A stretch of 64,000 nt of DNA, taken from Lachnospiraceae bacterium. GTDB taxonomy: Bacteria > Bacillota > Clostridia > Lachnospirales > Lachnospiraceae. The number at the start of each line of letters is the position of its first letter. The stretch's first letter is position 1. The translations under genes were made by a program, and so were the position numbers. Below, one piece after another: positions 60,780-64,000 of this stretch. The notes under the pieces are model-generated. The model ran no database searches, was not told the DNA's origin, and saw only the letters and a list, made by a program, of their open reading frames with translations. The DNA is taken from assembly GCA_031272185.1 (NCBI GenBank), contig JAISUG010000092.1, positions 1-64,000 on the forward strand. Direction: 5' to 3'.

Positions 60780-62120
60780 ATGTTTACGAAAGACCCGACA
60801 TTCCACAAGAGTTTCTGGAACCTGTTCCTGTTCCTGGTGCTGCAAAATGTCATCCTGCTGGGCGTGAACTTGCTGGACAACATCATGCTGGGGGCGTATT
60901 CGGAAAATGCGCTGGCAGGCGCTGCGGCGGTGAACCAGATACAGTTTTTGCTCAACCAGGTCTTCGGGGGGCTGGGCAACGGTATGGTGGTCATCGCCAG
61001 CCAATACTGGGGGAAAAAGGATATCCGGCCCATAAAACCACTGGCCGGGTGCGCGCTGGTGTCCTGCCTGGTGGCGGGCGCGGCGGTTTTTGTGCTGGTG
61101 GGCCTGTTCCCTGCCGGGGCGTTGCGGCTGTTCACTGACGATGCGGCCATCGCGGCGGAGGGTATGCGCTACCTGGCCGTGGTAAAGTACACTTATGGCA
61201 TCCTGGCGGTCACCATGACGCTCTACGCCATGCTGCGCAGCGTGGAGATCGTGCGGGTCGCGGTGGCGCTGTCCGCGGTGGCGGTGGCGGTCAATGTCTT
61301 CGGGAACTATTTGCTGATATACGGGCATATGGGGTTCCCCGCCATGGGCGCCGCCGGGGCGGCCTGGGCCACCTTGGCGTCGCGCGCCGTGGAGCTGGTG
61401 TGCCTGGTGTGTTATCTGGCATTCGGTGAAAAGCGGCTGTCCCGGGGGGGCACGCCTGTGTTTTCCGTGTCACTCTGGGGCGACTACTGGCGGGTCAGCC
61501 TGCCCCTTGTCATCATCGGGTTCATGTGGGGCATGTCCACGGGGCTGCAGACGGTGATATTGGGGCATATGTCCGCCGGAGCCATCGCGGCCAACTCCAT
61601 CGCGGTGAATTTCGTCATGGTGCTGAAAGTGCTGGCGACGTCCGCTGCCGTGGCGGCCTCGGTGGTGGTGGGCAAAGCGGTGGGCGAAGGGGACATCCCC
61701 AAGGTCAAAGAGTATTCACGGACGCTGCAGCTTATCTTCCTGTGCATCGGGGCGTTTATTTTCGCCAATGTCTTCATATGGCGAGGGGCGCTGCTGTCAT
61801 TTTACCATATATCCGAAACCACCAAAGACATGGCCGGGCAGTTCCTGGGCGTGCTGGCCGTCACCAGCTTCGGGATGGCGTACCAGATGCCTGCGCTGGG
61901 GGGGATTGTGCAGGGGGGCGGCGACACCAAGTTCGTGATGTACAATGACCTCATAAGCGTATGGGGCATCGTGCTGCCCCTGTCCTTTGCGGCCGCATTC
62001 CGGTTCGGGTGGCCGCCCGTGGCGGTTCTGGCGTGCCTGCATTCGGATCAGGTGTTCAAATGCATACCCGCCGTCATCAAGGTGAACCGCTACAGGTGGA
62101 TCAAGACGCTGACGAGATGA
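60780..62120 (+). CDS. MATE-family efflux transporter, copy 2
   Basis: This is a 446-residue, 12-helix membrane protein. Motifs include NLLDNIMLGAYSENALAG near the N-terminus and QGGGDTKFVMY late, both shared in form with copy 1. ATG 60780 follows AAAGG and begins the conserved MFTKDPTFHKSFW start; the frame extends back to 60621 through the repeat. The tail YRWIKTLTR resembles the copy 1 tail YRWLRDVTR. Confidence 0.92.
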   Translation: MFTKDPTFHKSFWNLFLFLVLQNVILLGVNLLDNIMLGAYSENALAGAAAVNQIQFLLNQVFGGLGNGMVVIASQYWGKKDIRPIKPLAGCALVSCLVAGAAVFVLVGLFPAGALRLFTDDAAIAAEGMRYLAVVKYTYGILAVTMTLYAMLRSVEIVRVAVALSAVAVAVNVFGNYLLIYGHMGFPAMGAAGAAWATLASRAVELVCLVCYLAFGEKRLSRGGTPVFSVSLWGDYWRVSLPLVIIGFMWGMSTGLQTVILGHMSAGAIAANSIAVNFVMVLKVLATSAAVAASVVVGKAVGEGDIPKVKEYSRTLQLIFLCIGAFIFANVFIWRGALLSFYHISETTKDMAGQFLGVLAVTSFGMAYQMPALGGIVQGGGDTKFVMYNDLISVWGIVLPLSFAAAFRFGWPPVAVLACLHSDQVFKCIPAVIKVNRYRWIKTLTR

Positions 62121-62219
62121 GGCCGGGCGGGTTGGGGCAGCCAGGCACCGGGGCGCCTGGGGGCCGGATGTGGGCAGCGTGGTTTGGTATTGAGGCGTTT
62201 TCCAAGGAAAGGAGACATT

Positions 62220-64000
62220 ATGAAGACATCAGAGGACCTGCGCAGTTTGCTGCGTTCCATAGACCATAGGGGGTACCCCGCCTACAAGGACACCAAAGGG
62301 CAATACCGTTTCCCGGCATATGTCCTGTCCATAGACCATGTGCAGGGCGACCCTTTTGCGGCGCCCAGCAAAGTCAGCGTGCATATATCCCAGGAGCGCG
62401 CGGCGTTCCCGCCGGAATACTACGACCTCCCACATAAAAGGGTGGCGCTCCAGGACCACCTGACCCGGCTGTTCTACCAGAGGCTGCGGGGCCACGAGGA
62501 GCGGCTGGGTTCGGGCAAGAGCGGGCTGGTGCGCGTCAGCTGCCCCAGGCAGGAGATACTGGAACGCACCGCATGTGAGATCGGGGCGCCCAGGGGCGGC
62601 GCAGGGGGAGTTTCCCCTGGGGCCGGTGCTGGGGCCGGCGTGGGGGCTGGTGCGGGTGCGGGCGTGCAGTCGGGGGCCGGGACCGCCCCAAAGGCGCCCT
62701 CGGGCGCAGGTTCTAGGCCAGGCGCTAATGCGCCGGGTGCGCTGACGATGCGCTTCGAGGTAGGGTTCCCCGCTTTCGGGCGCACCATCAATGCGGCGGG
62801 GCTGATACAGATACTGTTTGATTTCCTCCCCCAGTGCGTGGAACGCACGCTGCTTTACAAGAACTTGGACGCCAAAGGGGTGGAGTCGGTGGTCTTCTTG
62901 GCGGAGGACCAGGCGGAAATCCGCCGCCAGCTGGACGTACAGGGTTTGGTGGCTTTCGTGGCGGACGATTCGGTGCTGCCAAGGGAATCGGGGATATCCC
63001 CACGCCCCATGCGGGGCGCGATACCATTTGTTTCCCCCGATTCCATGCGGGTCACCATGCAGCTGCCCCACAAAGGCACAATCACCGGGATGGGGGTCAA
63101 AAAGGGGATAACCCTTATCGTGGGCGGGGGGTACCACGGGAAATCCACCCTGCTTTCCGCACTGGAGCTGGGCGTGTACGACCATATCGCGGGGGATGGC
63201 AGGGAATATGTGGCCACCGCCCCTGATGCCATGAAGATACGCTCCGAGGACGGGCGGGGTATCCAGAAAGTGTACATCTCCATGTTCATCAACCACCTGC
63301 CCAACAAAAAGGACACCCGCGCCTTCACGTCGGAGGACGCCAGCGGCAGCACATCCCAGGCGGCCAATGTGATGGAGGCCATCGAAAGCGGCAGCAAGCT
63401 GCTGCTCATCGACGAGGACACCTGCGCCACCAACTTCATGGTGCGGGACGAACTGATGCAGAGGGTGGTGCTGCGGGAGCAGGAGCCCATCACGCCATTT
63501 ATCGAGCGGGCCAGGTACCTGTACGAACGACAAGGCATCTCCACGGTGCTGGTGGCGGGCAGCTCCGGGGCTTATTTCGACATTTCGGACGCAATCGTCC
63601 AGATGGACAACTACGTGCCCAAGGACATCACCGCCAGGGCGAAAGAAGAGGCGGCGTTGTCCGGCCGCCGGCCGGAGGGAGGCAGCCAGGCAGCGGATAG
63701 CCTCGCGGCGTGGAACCCGGCCCTGCGCTGCCCCCGCCCCAACGGGCACATCAAAAACGACGACCGCGTGAAAATGAAGACCCTGGGCCGGGATGCGTTC
63801 ATGATAGACCACGACACGGTGGAGCTGCGCTACGTGGAGCAGATCGTGGACTCCGAGCAGGTGTCTGCCCTGGCCCACATCTTCGTGTACGCCCAAAAAA
63901 ACCTGATGAACGGGAAACAGGACTTGAAAACCATCGTGGCGCAGTTGGAAAGGCTTCTGGATCAAGGCGGCCCTGCGTCCATCGCCCAGGGGAACGTGGT
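62220..64000 (+). CDS. predicted ATPase of the ABC class (PF09818-like), cut by the window end
   Basis: This is at least 593 residues, open to the end of the window. Walker A is VGGGYHGKST (301-310) and Walker B is SKLLLIDEDTCATNF, as in the predicted ABC-class ATPases of unknown role. AAGGAAAGGAG precedes ATG 62220. A roughly 50-residue Gly/Ala/Pro-rich stretch (about 62578-62750) sits between the N-terminal domain and the nucleotide-binding domain and is not usual for the family. The long open frame on the opposite strand is a shadow. Confidence 0.88.
   Translation, partial: MKTSEDLRSLLRSIDHRGYPAYKDTKGQYRFPAYVLSIDHVQGDPFAAPSKVSVHISQERAAFPPEYYDLPHKRVALQDHLTRLFYQRLRGHEERLGSGKSGLVRVSCPRQEILERTACEIGAPRGGAGGVSPGAGAGAGVGAGAGAGVQSGAGTAPKAPSGAGSRPGANAPGALTMRFEVGFPAFGRTINAAGLIQILFDFLPQCVERTLLYKNLDAKGVESVVFLAEDQAEIRRQLDVQGLVAFVADDSVLPRESGISPRPMRGAIPFVSPDSMRVTMQLPHKGTITGMGVKKGITLIVGGGYHGKSTLLSALELGVYDHIAGDGREYVATAPDAMKIRSEDGRGIQKVYISMFINHLPNKKDTRAFTSEDASGSTSQAANVMEAIESGSKLLLIDEDTCATNFMVRDELMQRVVLREQEPITPFIERARYLYERQGISTVLVAGSSGAYFDISDAIVQMDNYVPKDITARAKEEAALSGRRPEGGSQAADSLAAWNPALRCPRPNGHIKNDDRVKMKTLGRDAFMIDHDTVELRYVEQIVDSEQVSALAHIFVYAQKNLMNGKQDLKTIVAQLERLLDQGGPASIAQGNV

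Noticed and set aside
62229..63965. 578-codon minus-strand frame at the window end
   Set aside because: The plus strand encodes a clear ATPase with Walker motifs through the same bases.

Overview
The window looks like the chromosome of an obligately anaerobic, high-GC member of the Clostridia (Bacillota). The support is a PerR-type regulator beside a rubrerythrin, choline-binding-type cell-wall repeats, many Gram-positive lipoproteins with Thr/Ala/Pro linkers, strong Shine-Dalgarno sites, sigma-A-like promoters with 17-base spacers, and several molybdenum enzymes. I cannot name the genus from sequence alone.

Layout. 84-352: tRNA-Glu, tRNA-Cys, a terminator and a 38-bp direct repeat. 391-1507: cysteine synthase with its own promoter. 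1642-5994: an operon with an enolase-superfamily sugar-acid dehydratase and a three-part NitT/TauT-type ABC importer. 5995-7752: a decayed ATPase gene and AT-rich DNA. 7753-22340: three surface proteins (561, 2414 and 1742 residues) with cell-wall-binding repeats. 22380-23546: an Rpn/YhgA-type nuclease gene between two near-identical hairpins. 23593-25009: rubrerythrin and PerR, each behind a promoter with dyad operators. 25103-31010: a LysR regulator, then an S1-domain protein, an M18 aminopeptidase, a lipoprotein trigger-factor-like isomerase and xanthine phosphoribosyltransferase. 31181-45423: a leader with a terminator, a Liv-type ABC importer (ATPase, ATPase, binding protein, two permeases) and six molybdenum hydroxylase subunits in the order large-FAD-FeS-FAD-FeS-large. 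45601-55213: a LacI regulator divergent from a carbohydrate ABC importer, a GH88 hydrolase and a heparinase II/III-like lyase. 55432-64000: a molybdopterin oxidoreductase, two MATE transporters, a cold-shock protein with a long structured leader, a DUF2752 membrane protein and an ABC-class ATPase cut by the window end.

How the genes work together. The Liv-type importer and the hydroxylases probably form one pathway that imports an N-heterocycle or similar compound and oxidises it; xpt just upstream makes a purine a reasonable guess but does not prove it. The LacI locus fits uptake of uronic-acid oligosaccharides with intracellular lyase and unsaturated-uronyl hydrolase steps. PerR probably controls rubrerythrin and itself.

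Three patterns are not explained by the genes. First, at least eight genes have their last codons and stop codon duplicated into a downstream repeat. Second, two small ORFs 20 kb apart share a motif with YR, TLR, TN, ER and CWWG; one follows a good promoter in the leader of the LacI gene. Third, Ala/Gly/Pro-rich segments sit inside or at the start of otherwise ordinary proteins.
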